A stretch of DNA of 64,000 bases, from assembly GCA_036394195.1 (NCBI GenBank), contig DASWFO010000335.1, forward strand, positions 22,771-86,770, in the 5' to 3' direction. The translations under genes were made by a program, and so were the position numbers. This document shows, piece after piece, positions 25,396-33,929 of the stretch (positions are counted from its first letter, which is position 1; each line of letters opens with the position of its first letter). The DNA is from DATJPD01 sp036394195 (GTDB taxonomy: Bacteria > Pseudomonadota > Alphaproteobacteria > CACIAM-22H2). Below the pieces are notes generated by a model. It was not told the DNA's origin. It saw nothing but the letters and a program-made list of their open reading frames with translations, and made no database searches.

Positions 25396-27471
25396 ATGAG
25401 CGCCCTCGGCCGGCTATTTCGTCCGCAGAGTGTGGCGGTCATCGGCGCCTCGTCGGATCCCGGGAAGCTGACCGGACGGCCGATCGCCTATCTGCAGAAA
25501 CACGGCTTTGGCGGCCGCCTCTATCCGATCAACCCGCGCTACGACACGATTGCCGGCCTGACCTGCTATCGCGACGTCGCTTCGCTGCCTGCCGCACCGG
25601 ATGTCGGCATTGTCCTGCTGCCGGCCGAGCACAGCCTCGACGCCGTGCGGCAACTGGCTGCCGTCGGCACCGCCGCCGCGATCGTCCTGGCCAGCGGCTT
25701 CGGCGAAGCCGGACCCGACGGCCAGGAGCGGCAGCAGAAGCTCAAAGACGCGGCCGGCGCCATGCGGATTCTCGGCCCGAACACGATCGGGCTGGTCAAC
25801 CTCACCGATCGCATTACGCTGTCGGCCAGCGGTGCTCTGGAACTCGAGGAGCTCGCGACTGGGTCGATCGCCGTGATCTCGCAAAGCGGCGGCATCCTCG
25901 GCTCGCTGCTGTCGCGCGCCGCCGGCCGCGGCATCGGTTTGTCGAAGCTCGTCGCCACCGGCAACGAGGTTGACATCGAGGTTGCGGATTGTCTCGATTA
26001 CCTGACCGAGGATGCCGCAACGTCGGTCATCGCGCTCTATCTGGAGGGCTTGCGCGACGCGCCACGCTTTCGCGCTGCGGCCGAGAAGGCCGCTGCCGCC
26101 GGCAAGCCGATCGTCGCGTTCAAAGTCGGGCGCTCCGAATCCGGGATTCGCTCGGCGGTGTCGCACACCGGGGCGCTGGCTGGGGCGGACCGGGTCTATG
26201 ACGCATTCTTCAAACAGACTGGCGTCATCCGCGCCACGACCTTCGCCGACCTCCTCGACATCCCGCAGGCGCTGGCGACTGGCCGAAAGCTCAACGGGCC
26301 GCGGGTGGCCATCGTCACGTCCACTGGCGGGGCCGCGACCCTGGTCGCCGACGCCTGCGGCATGGCTGGCCTGGAGACCCCGCAGCCGGACGCGGCGACT
26401 GCCGGGCGGCTGACGGCGCTCGACATCCGCGACGCGGTGCTCGACCGCAACCCGATCGATGTCACCTTGGCGGGCCTGCGGCCCGATCTGTTCCGCAGCG
26501 TGATCGACACGCTGTTCGCCAGCCCGACCTACGACGCCGTAATTATGATCGTCGGCTCGTCGGGAATCGCGCGCCCCGATCTCGTCGCCAAGCCGGTGCT
26601 GGAGGCCCTGCCCGGCAGTCCCAAGCCGCTCCTCGTCTATGTGAGTCCGGACGCGCCCAACATTATCAAGCACCTCAACCGCCACGGCGTTCCGGCGTAC
26701 AGCGCGCCCGAAGCGTGCGCCGCGGCTCTTTCGGGACTGTTGCGGGCGACAGGCTCCGGCCCTTCGGCCGCGTCGCCTGAAGCCGCGCCGGCGCGGATCG
26801 ACGATCTCCGTCTTCCCTCGGGACCCCTGAACGAAGCCGAAAGCAAACGCCTGTTTCAGCGGTTCGGCATTCCGAGCGTGCGCGAATTCGTGGCCGACAC
26901 GCCAGCGGCTGCGGCGGATGCGGCGCGCGGGCTGGACGGACCGGTGGTGCTGAAGATCCTGTCGCGCGAGATCACGCACAAGTCCGAGGTGGGCGGTGTG
27001 GCGGTCGATGTCGATCCGCGGGACGTGGCGCAGCGCTGCGAGGCGATGCGGACCGCGGTCGCCAGATCGACCACCGCGAAGATCGAAGGCTTCCTGGTGC
27101 AGGAACAAATCCGCGACGGTGCCGAGCTGATCCTGGGCTTTCATCGCGATCCACAGCTGGGGTCGGCGATCCTGCTCGGCTTCGGCGGTGTCGCCGCCGA
27201 AGTCTTCCAGGATACGGCAATCCGGCTCCCACCGATCTCACCCGGCGACGCCGTCGACATGATCGAGGAGCTCAAGAGCGCCGCACTGCTGAAAGGCTTC
27301 CGCGGCCGCCCGCCGGCGGATATCGACGCGCTGGCCGGCGCCATCGTGTCGTTCTCGCGGATGATCGCCGTGCTCGGCGATCGCCTCGTCGAAGCGGAGA
27401 TCAATCCGCTCTTTGTGTTGCCGAAAGGGCAGGGGGTGCGCGCCGCCGACGGTCTTGTCGTTTTGCGCTGA
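25396..27471 (+). CDS. ADP-forming acyl-CoA synthetase (acetate-CoA ligase family)
   Basis: This is a 691-residue protein combining alpha and beta subunits. The N-terminal CoA-binding Rossmann domain is LFRPQSVAVIGAS. Succinyl-CoA-ligase-like domains follow with ISQSGGILGSLL and the SHTGALAG histidine region used for phosphoryl transfer. The C-terminal half is an ATP-grasp domain (VVLKILSREITHKSEVGGV; AEINPLFVLP). It activates a carboxylic acid to its CoA thioester, or runs in reverse to make ATP, and would supply the acyl-CoA dehydrogenase and crotonase encoded upstream. The start ATG overlies no clear Shine-Dalgarno, perhaps because the repeat inserted just before it. Confidence 0.93.
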   Translation: MSALGRLFRPQSVAVIGASSDPGKLTGRPIAYLQKHGFGGRLYPINPRYDTIAGLTCYRDVASLPAAPDVGIVLLPAEHSLDAVRQLAAVGTAAAIVLASGFGEAGPDGQERQQKLKDAAGAMRILGPNTIGLVNLTDRITLSASGALELEELATGSIAVISQSGGILGSLLSRAAGRGIGLSKLVATGNEVDIEVADCLDYLTEDAATSVIALYLEGLRDAPRFRAAAEKAAAAGKPIVAFKVGRSESGIRSAVSHTGALAGADRVYDAFFKQTGVIRATTFADLLDIPQALATGRKLNGPRVAIVTSTGGAATLVADACGMAGLETPQPDAATAGRLTALDIRDAVLDRNPIDVTLAGLRPDLFRSVIDTLFASPTYDAVIMIVGSSGIARPDLVAKPVLEALPGSPKPLLVYVSPDAPNIIKHLNRHGVPAYSAPEACAAALSGLLRATGSGPSAASPEAAPARIDDLRLPSGPLNEAESKRLFQRFGIPSVREFVADTPAAAADAARGLDGPVVLKILSREITHKSEVGGVAVDVDPRDVAQRCEAMRTAVARSTTAKIEGFLVQEQIRDGAELILGFHRDPQLGSAILLGFGGVAAEVFQDTAIRLPPISPGDAVDMIEELKSAALLKGFRGRPPADIDALAGAIVSFSRMIAVLGDRLVEAEINPLFVLPKGQGVRAADGLVVLR

Positions 27472-27487
27472 GGCGCGGAGGAGACGG

Positions 27488-28594
27488 ATGAAGACGATGA
27501 TCACGGCGCGGATGCATGAGATCGGCGCCCCATTGCGCCTGGACACCCTTCCGATCCCGGTTCCCGGGCCGACAGACGTTTTGGTCGCGGTGAAGGCGTG
27601 CAACATCGTTCCCAATCTGCGGAACATCCTGAAGCATTGGCCGCAATGGTTCCCCGACAAGCCGCTGCCCAAACTGCCGGCGAGCTTTGGTCTCGACGCG
27701 GCGGGCGTGATCGCCGAGGTCGGCAGCCAGGTGTTCGCGGTGAAGCCCGGGGAGCGCGTGTATGTCAATCCGGCGCGCAGCTGCGGATCGTGTCGCGCCT
27801 GCCGCGGCGGCGACCCGATCAGCTGCCGCAGCTTCACCTATCAGGGCTACTTTGGACGGGGGCCGCTGGGGCGAAAGATTCTCGACGCCTACCCCTATGG
27901 CGGGCTGTCGGAATATCTCACCGCACCGCAGTCGGCGCTGGTGAAGCTGCCCGACAATGTGCCCTTCGAAGCCGCCGCGCGGTTCGGCTATCTCGGCACG
28001 GCCTATTCGGCCATGCGCAAGACCGGCGTCGGTCCGGGCCGGACGGTGCTCATCAACGGCATCGGCGGAACGCTTGGCTTGTGCGGCGCGCTGGTTGGCT
28101 TGGCGATGGGAGCGACCAAGATTCTCGGCACCGGGCGGAGGCAGCCGTTGCTCGAGCGGGTCAAGGCGCTGGCCCCAGATCGGATCGAGGTGCTCGCGGT
28201 CGGCGGGCAGCCGATCCGCGACTGGGCGCTGACGCACACCGACGGCGACGGCGTCGACGCGGTCATCGATGCCTTGTCGCCACAATCGCCGCCCAGCGCC
28301 ATGATGGACGGGTTCCGCGCGTTGCGGGTCGGCGGGCGCGGCGCCGATCCCGGCGGCGTCTCGGCGGCCCTGACGCTCGATGCGAGCTTCCTGCGCGACT
28401 ACAACGCCCAGCTCATGGGATCGCGCTGGTTCACCACCGCCGAAGGCGACGATCTGGCCGCCATGGCGGGGGCGGGCACGCTCGATCTCTCGCACTTCGA
28501 GCATCGGCGCTTTCCGCTGGCCAAGGTCAACGACGCGATTGCCGCGCTTGGCGACGGCGACGGCGGCTTTACGAATTTCGTCGTGCTGCCGTAA
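27488..28594 (+). CDS. Zinc-type alcohol dehydrogenase (MDR family) with altered catalytic-zinc site
   Basis: This 368-residue protein starts at the ATG at 27488, with GAGGAG upstream. The structural zinc cluster is intact (C99, C102, C105, C113 in CGSCRACRGG...C), and the NAD(P)-binding Rossmann motif NGIGGTLG is present. C38 aligns with the first catalytic zinc ligand, but the GHE histidine position reads G68-L69-D70, so the catalytic zinc is probably not bound normally. It may be a reductase of the zinc-free type or have changed chemistry. It follows the acyl-CoA synthetase gene by 16 bases. Confidence 0.9.
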   Translation: MKTMITARMHEIGAPLRLDTLPIPVPGPTDVLVAVKACNIVPNLRNILKHWPQWFPDKPLPKLPASFGLDAAGVIAEVGSQVFAVKPGERVYVNPARSCGSCRACRGGDPISCRSFTYQGYFGRGPLGRKILDAYPYGGLSEYLTAPQSALVKLPDNVPFEAAARFGYLGTAYSAMRKTGVGPGRTVLINGIGGTLGLCGALVGLAMGATKILGTGRRQPLLERVKALAPDRIEVLAVGGQPIRDWALTHTDGDGVDAVIDALSPQSPPSAMMDGFRALRVGGRGADPGGVSAALTLDASFLRDYNAQLMGSRWFTTAEGDDLAAMAGAGTLDLSHFEHRRFPLAKVNDAIAALGDGDGGFTNFVVLP

Positions 28595-28595
28595 G

Positions 28596-28649
28596 TCAGA
28601 TGCCGAGATAGGCGTCCACTGCCGATAGTCGGCTGATCATCTTGGACAT
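28596..28649 (-). CDS. Tiny ORF with strong Shine-Dalgarno (17 residues)
   Basis: On the minus strand an ATG at 28647-28649 is preceded by AGGGAGGGG, and it reads MSKMISRLSAVDAYLGI then TGA. It lies just downstream of the monooxygenase gene ending at 28693. It could be a real micro-peptide or the surviving front of a deleted gene. No family can be assigned. Confidence 0.25.
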   Translation of the reverse strand: MSKMISRLSAVDAYLGI

Positions 28650-28692
28650 CGACCCCTCCCTGTGCTGTCTCGCGTCGTTTTGCGCCGCGGCG

Positions 28693-29841
28693 TCAGAGTG
28701 TCCGCAGCTTCGGCATGACCTCGGCGGCGAACATCTCCGTGCTCTTGCGGACCAGCTCGTCCGGCAGGGTGCCGAACTGCAGCATGCAGATCAGCTTTTT
28801 GTAGCCGCTCTGGGCATGCGCCTCTTCGAGCTTCGCCCGCACGGTCGCCGGACTGCCGCAGATGAACGTCCCCAACGCCAGCAGCTCGTCCACCGTCTGC
28901 GCCTTGAAAGCCGTGCCCTTGCGCGCCGCCATGATCGTGAGGAATGACTCCATGGACGTGTAGCCGGGTGGGAACAGCATTTCGGGCGTCATGCGCAGGA
29001 AACTGTTGAACAGCGCCTCGACGTGCCGCCCCGATTCGCGCTTGGCGATCTCATCGGTTTCGGCCACGTAGATCGGCAGCGCCCAGCCGAGCTGATCGCC
29101 CGACACCTCGTAGCCGTGTTTCCCGCCGGCTTCCTTGTAGAGCTGATGGTTCTTCAGCACGGTGGCCAGCGGGGCAAACGTGATGATGAACGGGTATTTG
29201 CGCTTGGGGTCGGCGGCCCAGTCGATGGTCTCCCGCGAGCCCTGCGAGGGGATCCAGATCGGGGGATGCGGCTTCTGGTACGGCCGCGGCCAGACGTTCA
29301 CGTAGCGGAAATTGAAATGCTCGCCTTCGAAGGCGAAGGGACCCTTCTCGCTCCACGCGCGGACGATCAGATCATGCGCCTCGTGGAAACGGTCGTGCGA
29401 GAAGATCGGGTTCACGCCCATCGTGTGATATTCGGAGCCGATGCCGCGCACGAAGCCGGTGATGACCCGTCCCTTCGAGATGTTGTCGAGCATCGCGAAT
29501 TCCTCGGCGATGGTGAGCGGATTGCTCACCAGCGGCAGGGCGCGGCCGAGGATCGCGACCTTCACGTCGAGGTCGCGGGTGCGCTCGATCAGGATGCTCG
29601 CCAGCAGATTGGGCGCCGGCATCATGCCGTAGGCGGTCTGGTGGTGCTCGTTGACGCAGATGCCGTCGAAGCCGAGCTTCGCCGCGAACACCATCTGTTC
29701 GATGTATTCGCGATAGAGGTCGGCGCCCTTTGCGGGGTCGTAGAACTCGTTCGGCAGCGCAACCCAGGGGGAGCGATATTTGGCCGCGCCGGCGAGATCG
29801 AGCACCCGATACGGCATGAGATGAAAGGCATAGAACTTCAT
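28693..29841 (-). CDS. LLM-class flavin-dependent monooxygenase (luciferase-like)
   Basis: This is a 382-residue TIM-barrel protein beginning MKFYAFHLMPY, with the ATG at 29839-29841 and a GAGGTG Shine-Dalgarno. Motifs include GFDGICVNEHHQTAYG, GRALPLVSNPLTIAEEFAMLD and GRVITGFVRGIGSEY, typical of bacterial-luciferase-like oxidoreductases that use reduced FMN from a separate reductase. It overlaps the upstream hydrolase gene by 4 bases, so the two are cotranslated. Monooxygenation followed by hydrolysis of the product is a reasonable pathway pair; the substrate is unknown. Confidence 0.92.
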   Translation of the reverse strand: MKFYAFHLMPYRVLDLAGAAKYRSPWVALPNEFYDPAKGADLYREYIEQMVFAAKLGFDGICVNEHHQTAYGMMPAPNLLASILIERTRDLDVKVAILGRALPLVSNPLTIAEEFAMLDNISKGRVITGFVRGIGSEYHTMGVNPIFSHDRFHEAHDLIVRAWSEKGPFAFEGEHFNFRYVNVWPRPYQKPHPPIWIPSQGSRETIDWAADPKRKYPFIITFAPLATVLKNHQLYKEAGGKHGYEVSGDQLGWALPIYVAETDEIAKRESGRHVEALFNSFLRMTPEMLFPPGYTSMESFLTIMAARKGTAFKAQTVDELLALGTFICGSPATVRAKLEEAHAQSGYKKLICMLQFGTLPDELVRKSTEMFAAEVMPKLRTL

Positions 29842-30623
29842 GCCGCCACCTCGCGCAGAAAGGCCTGGGTCGCCGCGAGCGTCTCGGCCGTCCGTTCCAC
29901 GTGCGGCAGGTGCCCGCATTGAGGGAGCTTGGTCAGCCGCGCCTTAGGCAGCGCGTCGGTCCACGCCTTTGCGAACTCGACAGGCAGCACTTTGTCATTC
30001 TCGCCCCAGATCAGCTGCACGGGGATGTTGATGCGATGCAGCCAGCGCTGCAGCTCCGGATTGAAGAAACGCGGCTGCCAGCCCAGGCGGGCGGCGCCGT
30101 AGCTGTTCTTGAGCTGCGCCTTCATCTGGTCGGGATTGGCGGCCGCCGCGGCCAGCATCTGCGCTGCAAGGGCGGGCGCGTGAACGAGATTGTTGGCCCG
30201 CTCCTCGGGTGACCACATGAACACGTCGCCGGAGAGGACGCCTTTGACCCGGGCCCCGGCGGGGGCCAGCAGGGTCAGCGAGCGCAGCGCCCCGGCATTG
30301 CGCGCGGCGATTTCGGCCGCGATCCATCCGCCCAGCGAATGGCCGATGATGTCGAGCTCGCTGAGGCCCAAATGGTCGATGAAGTCGAGATAGAAGTAAG
30401 CGATGTCGCCGATCCCAAACAGCCAGGCGGGCGTATCGGATTCACCGAAGCCGGGATGATCCGGGACCAGCAAGGTCCGGGTCTTTGCCAATTCTTCGAA
30501 GTAGGGCAGCCAGGCGGTGACTCCGGCCGCGCCGTGCAGGAACAGCAGCGGCGCGCCGCTTCCGGCACGTCGCAGATGAATGCGGGCGCCGTTCACTGTG
30601 ATGTGCTCGGACTGATAGGTCAT
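29838..30623 (-). CDS. Alpha/beta hydrolase, 261 residues
   Basis: The oxyanion segment FLHGAAG (28-34), nucleophile S96 in GHSLGG, acid in WGENDKVLP and His in QCGHLPHVE are all present. The length and fold match meta-cleavage-product hydrolases and N-formylmaleamate deformylase (NicD). It is the first gene of a two-gene unit with the flavin monooxygenase and is divergent from the amidase at 30885. The imperfect palindrome CGGACT-GATA-GGTCAT overlies its first codons (30608-30623), resembling the shared operator described for 35-58 kb. Confidence 0.9.
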   Translation of the reverse strand: MTYQSEHITVNGARIHLRRAGSGAPLLFLHGAAGVTAWLPYFEELAKTRTLLVPDHPGFGESDTPAWLFGIGDIAYFYLDFIDHLGLSELDIIGHSLGGWIAAEIAARNAGALRSLTLLAPAGARVKGVLSGDVFMWSPEERANNLVHAPALAAQMLAAAAANPDQMKAQLKNSYGAARLGWQPRFFNPELQRWLHRINIPVQLIWGENDKVLPVEFAKAWTDALPKARLTKLPQCGHLPHVERTAETLAATQAFLREVAA

Positions 30624-30662
30624 ACCACCGTCGCGCGCCTCCCTTGCCGCCTGCTTCGCGTT

Positions 30663-30672
30663 CAAACGTTTG
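30663..30672. promoter_or_regulatory. Palindrome CAAACGTTTG in divergent promoter region
   Basis: This perfect 10-bp palindrome lies 40 bases before the hydrolase start and 213 bases before the amidase start. It is embedded in an AT-richer patch (TTCAAACGTTTGCAAATG), so it could be an operator for the minus-strand unit. The cognate regulator is unknown. Confidence 0.35.
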
Positions 30673-30884
30673 CAAATGCAAGCATGGCCATCCGACCAGC
30701 ACCGCGGCGGAGTGTCAATATGGCCGCGCGGTGATGCCGCCCGCCCTGGACAAAGATGAGCCTGTTGTCCGCGGTATGGACATTGCGGGCACCGAACGGG
30801 GGCCGGCAAAAAAGCCTTGCCAACCCGTCTGTGCCGCCCTTCACTCAGCATCTTGGGGCCGAGCGCAGATAAAGGAGAAGCCGC

Positions 30885-31586
30885 ATGCATAAAATCGCGA
30901 TCCCGCAGGGTGCGATCGACCGGGTCCTGAAGCGCCGCGACAACCTTCACGTTTTCACCGACATCGATCCGGCGCGCACGGCGCATATCGTGGTCGATCT
31001 CCAGAACGGGTTCATGGCGCCCGGACAGCCGGCCGAGATTCCGACCGCCCGCGACATCGTGCCCAACGTCAATCGCGTCAGTGCGGCGCTGCGCAAAGCC
31101 GGCGGCCAGGTCGTCTATATCCAGAACACCATCAACGCCGATGCCAAGGCGACGTGGTCGAACTGGTTCAAGTACATGTCGGGCGACAAGCGCGCCGCCC
31201 GGATGGACGAGGCGTTTGCCGACGGCAGCTACGGGCATTCGCTGTGGCCGGGGCTCGAGGTGCTGCCGGCGGACCTCAAGGTGAAAAAGACTCGCTTCGG
31301 CGCCTTCGTCCAGGGTTCGTCCGATCTGCATCCCGTTCTGCAGGCGCGGAAGATCGACACTCTGATCATCACCGGGACCGCCACCGATGTCTGCTGCGAG
31401 TCCACGGCCCGCGACGCGATGATGCTGAACTACAAGGTCATCTTCGTCTCCGACGGCACCGCCACCCATACCGACGAGGCGCACAACGCGACCTTGGGGA
31501 TCATGCTGGCGAACTTCGCCGACGTGATGAGCACGGACGAGGTGGTGGCCTGCCTATCGAAGCCGGTGAGCCAGGCCGCCGAATGA
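30885..31586 (+). CDS. Cysteine hydrolase (isochorismatase-like amidase)
   Basis: This is a 233-residue protein with triad residues D38 (VVDLQNGFM), Lys in VKKTRFGAF and Cys in TDVCCESTARDAM. Start is preceded by AAAGGAG. It is a close paralogue of the enzyme at 46707-47414 (shared architecture, including the N-terminal preamble ending in F-x-D-x-D-P). Such enzymes hydrolyse amides like maleamate, biuret, ureidoacrylate or N-carbamoyl compounds. Its neighbour is a deformylase-like hydrolase, consistent with a nicotinate-like pathway end, but this is inference. Confidence 0.9.
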   Translation: MHKIAIPQGAIDRVLKRRDNLHVFTDIDPARTAHIVVDLQNGFMAPGQPAEIPTARDIVPNVNRVSAALRKAGGQVVYIQNTINADAKATWSNWFKYMSGDKRAARMDEAFADGSYGHSLWPGLEVLPADLKVKKTRFGAFVQGSSDLHPVLQARKIDTLIITGTATDVCCESTARDAMMLNYKVIFVSDGTATHTDEAHNATLGIMLANFADVMSTDEVVACLSKPVSQAAE

Positions 31587-31605
31587 GGGCGGCCACCGCG
31601 GCGAC

Positions 31606-32643
31606 TTATTGCAGCGGCGGAAGCGCGGCGCCGTGGACGCGCCAATGCGCGTCGAGGGCGGCAATATACCGCTCCCGCTCCGCGTCGCTGAGGAACGCGG
31701 CCACGAAGCCGTTTCGCGCCAGCCGATAGACGTCGTCCGTGGACAGGCCAAGCGCCGCCTGGATCGCGGCGAAATTCTTGGTCATGTAGCCGTCGAAATA
31801 GGACGGATCGTCCGAGTTGACGGTCACGCACAGCCCGGCTTTGAGCAGCCGCCCGAGATTGTGCGCGGCAAGATCCGGAAAGACGCGCAGCTTCACATTC
31901 GAGATCGGGCACACGGTGAGCGGGATTCCGGATTTCGCCAGTCGCGTGACCAGGGCCGGGTCCTCTTCGCACCGCACCCCGTGGTCGATGCGGTCGACCT
32001 TCAGCACATCGACCGTGTCGGCGACGTAAGACGCAGGGCCTTCCTCGCCGGCATGTGCCATCGTCTTCCAGCCAAGGTCGCGGGCGCGGGCGAAGACGCG
32101 GGCGAATTTCTGGGGCGGGTTGCCGACCTCCGGCCCGCCGAGTCCGATGCCGGCGATGCGGTCGCGAAACGGCAGCGCCTCCTCCACCGCCGCAAACGCA
32201 TCCTCCTCCGGATATTGCCGTTGGAACCCGATGATCAGGCGCGTGCTCATCTTGAGGTTGCGCTCGGCGTCCTTTAGCGCCGCGTCGATTCCGCGAAACA
32301 TCGCCTGGAATGGAACGCCGCGGCGGGTATGCGCCTGCGGGCTGATGAACACCTCGGTGTGCACGACGTTGTCCTCGCGAACCCGCGCGCAATAGGCCGC
32401 GGTCATGTCGTGGAAGTCCTCTTCTGTCAGCAGCACCGTGAGGCCGGCGTAGTAGATGTCGAGGAAGCTCTGAAGATTCGTGAAGTTGTAGGCCGCCCGC
32501 AGTTCCGCCTCGCTGCCGTACTTGAGGGCGATGCGGTTTCGCCGCGCCAGCTTGAACATGAGATCGGGCTCGATGGAGCCTTCGAGATGCATGTGCAGCT
32601 CGGCTTTCGGCATTTTTTCAATCAGAGCGTTCGGTGACGGCAA
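31606..32643 (-). CDS. Adenosine/adenine deaminase family protein (type 2 adenine deaminase-like)
   Basis: This is a 345-residue amidohydrolase. Zinc ligands H17 and H19 (HMHLEG) are present, with the later HAGEE, IDHGVRC and NSDDPSYF motifs carrying His, Glu and Asp of the ADA active site. Details such as YNFTNLQSFLDIYYAG and EVGNPP match the adenine-deaminase (Aah1/PA0148) branch rather than true adenosine deaminase. It converts adenine to hypoxanthine and ammonia. It is convergent with the amidase gene and divergent from the ABC operon at 32758. Confidence 0.9.
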   Translation of the reverse strand: MPSPNALIEKMPKAELHMHLEGSIEPDLMFKLARRNRIALKYGSEAELRAAYNFTNLQSFLDIYYAGLTVLLTEEDFHDMTAAYCARVREDNVVHTEVFISPQAHTRRGVPFQAMFRGIDAALKDAERNLKMSTRLIIGFQRQYPEEDAFAAVEEALPFRDRIAGIGLGGPEVGNPPQKFARVFARARDLGWKTMAHAGEEGPASYVADTVDVLKVDRIDHGVRCEEDPALVTRLAKSGIPLTVCPISNVKLRVFPDLAAHNLGRLLKAGLCVTVNSDDPSYFDGYMTKNFAAIQAALGLSTDDVYRLARNGFVAAFLSDAERERYIAALDAHWRVHGAALPPLQ

Positions 32644-32682
32644 GGCGCGGACTCCCCCGATTGTGCAAGCGTCTGGCGGTTG

Positions 32683-32695
32683 GCACGGAACGTGC
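32683..32695. promoter_or_regulatory. Palindrome GCACG-GAA-CGTGC upstream of ABC operon
   Basis: Perfect 5-bp arms around 3 bases lie 63 bases before the binding-protein start and 39 bases before the divergent adenine deaminase start. It is followed by the AT-rich TAAACTTTTTTAAC. It may be an operator shared by the two divergent genes. Confidence 0.35.
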
Positions 32696-32757
32696 TAAAC
32701 TTTTTTAACGCCGAACTCAATGTGAAACACATAAGTCCGGCAAAGAGGGGGAGAAGA

Positions 32758-33870
32758 ATGACCGTGTTTCGCCGATTGATCCCGGGGCTTCTGGCGGCCG
32801 CGACTGCGCTGTGGTTTGCGCAGCCAGCGCTCAGCGACGACAGCATTGCCCAGGCAAAGCCGCTGAAGAAGGTGCGCATCGCGGTGGGCACGACGAATCT
32901 GAACGTCGGCTATCCGTGGCTGACCCTGCCCCTCGATCTCGGCTACTGGAAGGACGAGGGCTACGATGTCGAGGTGCTGCCGGTTGGCGCGTCGCTGCAG
33001 GCCCTGCAGCAGATGGTCGCCGGCAACGCCGAGTTCGCCCAGCTGAACTCGAGCGTGGTCATCCAGGCCAACGTCGTGAACGACATCCCGGCGCGCGTGG
33101 TGATGAACAACGGGGTCATCGACTGGTCGATCTCCGTTCTCGACCAGGGCCCGATCAAGGATGTGAAGGACCTCAAAGGCAAGACGGTGGGCGTGTTCAG
33201 TCTCGCTACCGGCGGCGTGTTCTTCATGAAGTCCTATTTCCGCGCCAGCGGGATGGATCCCGAGAAGGACGTCGGCATGGTCGCGGTCGGTCTCGGCGCA
33301 CCGCCGGTCGACGCGTTGCAGACGAACAAAGTCCAGGGCCTGCTGTTCTGGGCGGCGGCCCAGGCGACGTTCGAGAACGCCGGCCTCAAGCTGCGCTACC
33401 TGATCGGGCCGGACTGGCGGACCTATCCCGATTTCACGTTTTCGACGCTGAAGAAGACCATCGACAGCGACCCGGCCATGGTCGAGGCGATTGCCCGCGG
33501 TGCCGCCAAGGCGTCGGAGTTCGTCTTCGCCAACCCGGACTGCGCGCGGCAGCTGCATTGGAAGTACTGGCCGAGCACCAAGCCCACCGGCGCCGACGAG
33601 GCGACCTTGATCAAGGCGGACATGAAAAACCAGCAGGCGCAGCTCGACTCGATGCGCGACGCACACGCCATGAACGGCGGCAAGCTGTGGGGCAACGCCA
33701 CACCCGAGGCTTATGGCCGCATCCAGCGCTTCATGCTCGAGGCGAAGCAGATCGAGAAGGAACTCCCGCCGCAGACCTACATGAACGGAATTCCCGGCCT
33801 CTACGAGAAGATCAACAATTTCGACGCCAATGCGGTGCGCGCCCAGGCCGCGAGCTGTCCGGTCCAGTAG
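32758..33870 (+). CDS. NitT/TauT-type ABC transporter substrate-binding protein
   Basis: This is a 370-residue protein. The ATG at 32758 follows GAGGGGGAGAAG; the frame is open further upstream without homology. A signal peptide ends near QPALSDD, followed by KKVRIAVGTTNLNVGYPWLTLP and FAQLNSSVV. The family takes up sulfonates, nitrate, pyrimidines and similar small anions or N-compounds. It is first in a complete binding protein-ATPase-permease operon (32758-35509) placed opposite the adenine deaminase, so a purine or other heterocycle is one possible ligand. Confidence 0.9.
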   Translation: MTVFRRLIPGLLAAATALWFAQPALSDDSIAQAKPLKKVRIAVGTTNLNVGYPWLTLPLDLGYWKDEGYDVEVLPVGASLQALQQMVAGNAEFAQLNSSVVIQANVVNDIPARVVMNNGVIDWSISVLDQGPIKDVKDLKGKTVGVFSLATGGVFFMKSYFRASGMDPEKDVGMVAVGLGAPPVDALQTNKVQGLLFWAAAQATFENAGLKLRYLIGPDWRTYPDFTFSTLKKTIDSDPAMVEAIARGAAKASEFVFANPDCARQLHWKYWPSTKPTGADEATLIKADMKNQQAQLDSMRDAHAMNGGKLWGNATPEAYGRIQRFMLEAKQIEKELPPQTYMNGIPGLYEKINNFDANAVRAQAASCPVQ

Positions 33871-33929
33871 CGGTGCAGAGTGTCGAAACTACCCAGCGCG
33901 GCGCCGGCGGCGTTGCGGGAACCAGTGCC

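Noticed and set aside
25414..27144. Minus-strand 576-codon frame opposite the acyl-CoA synthetase
   Set aside because: Shadow frame; the plus strand encodes a complete well-conserved enzyme.
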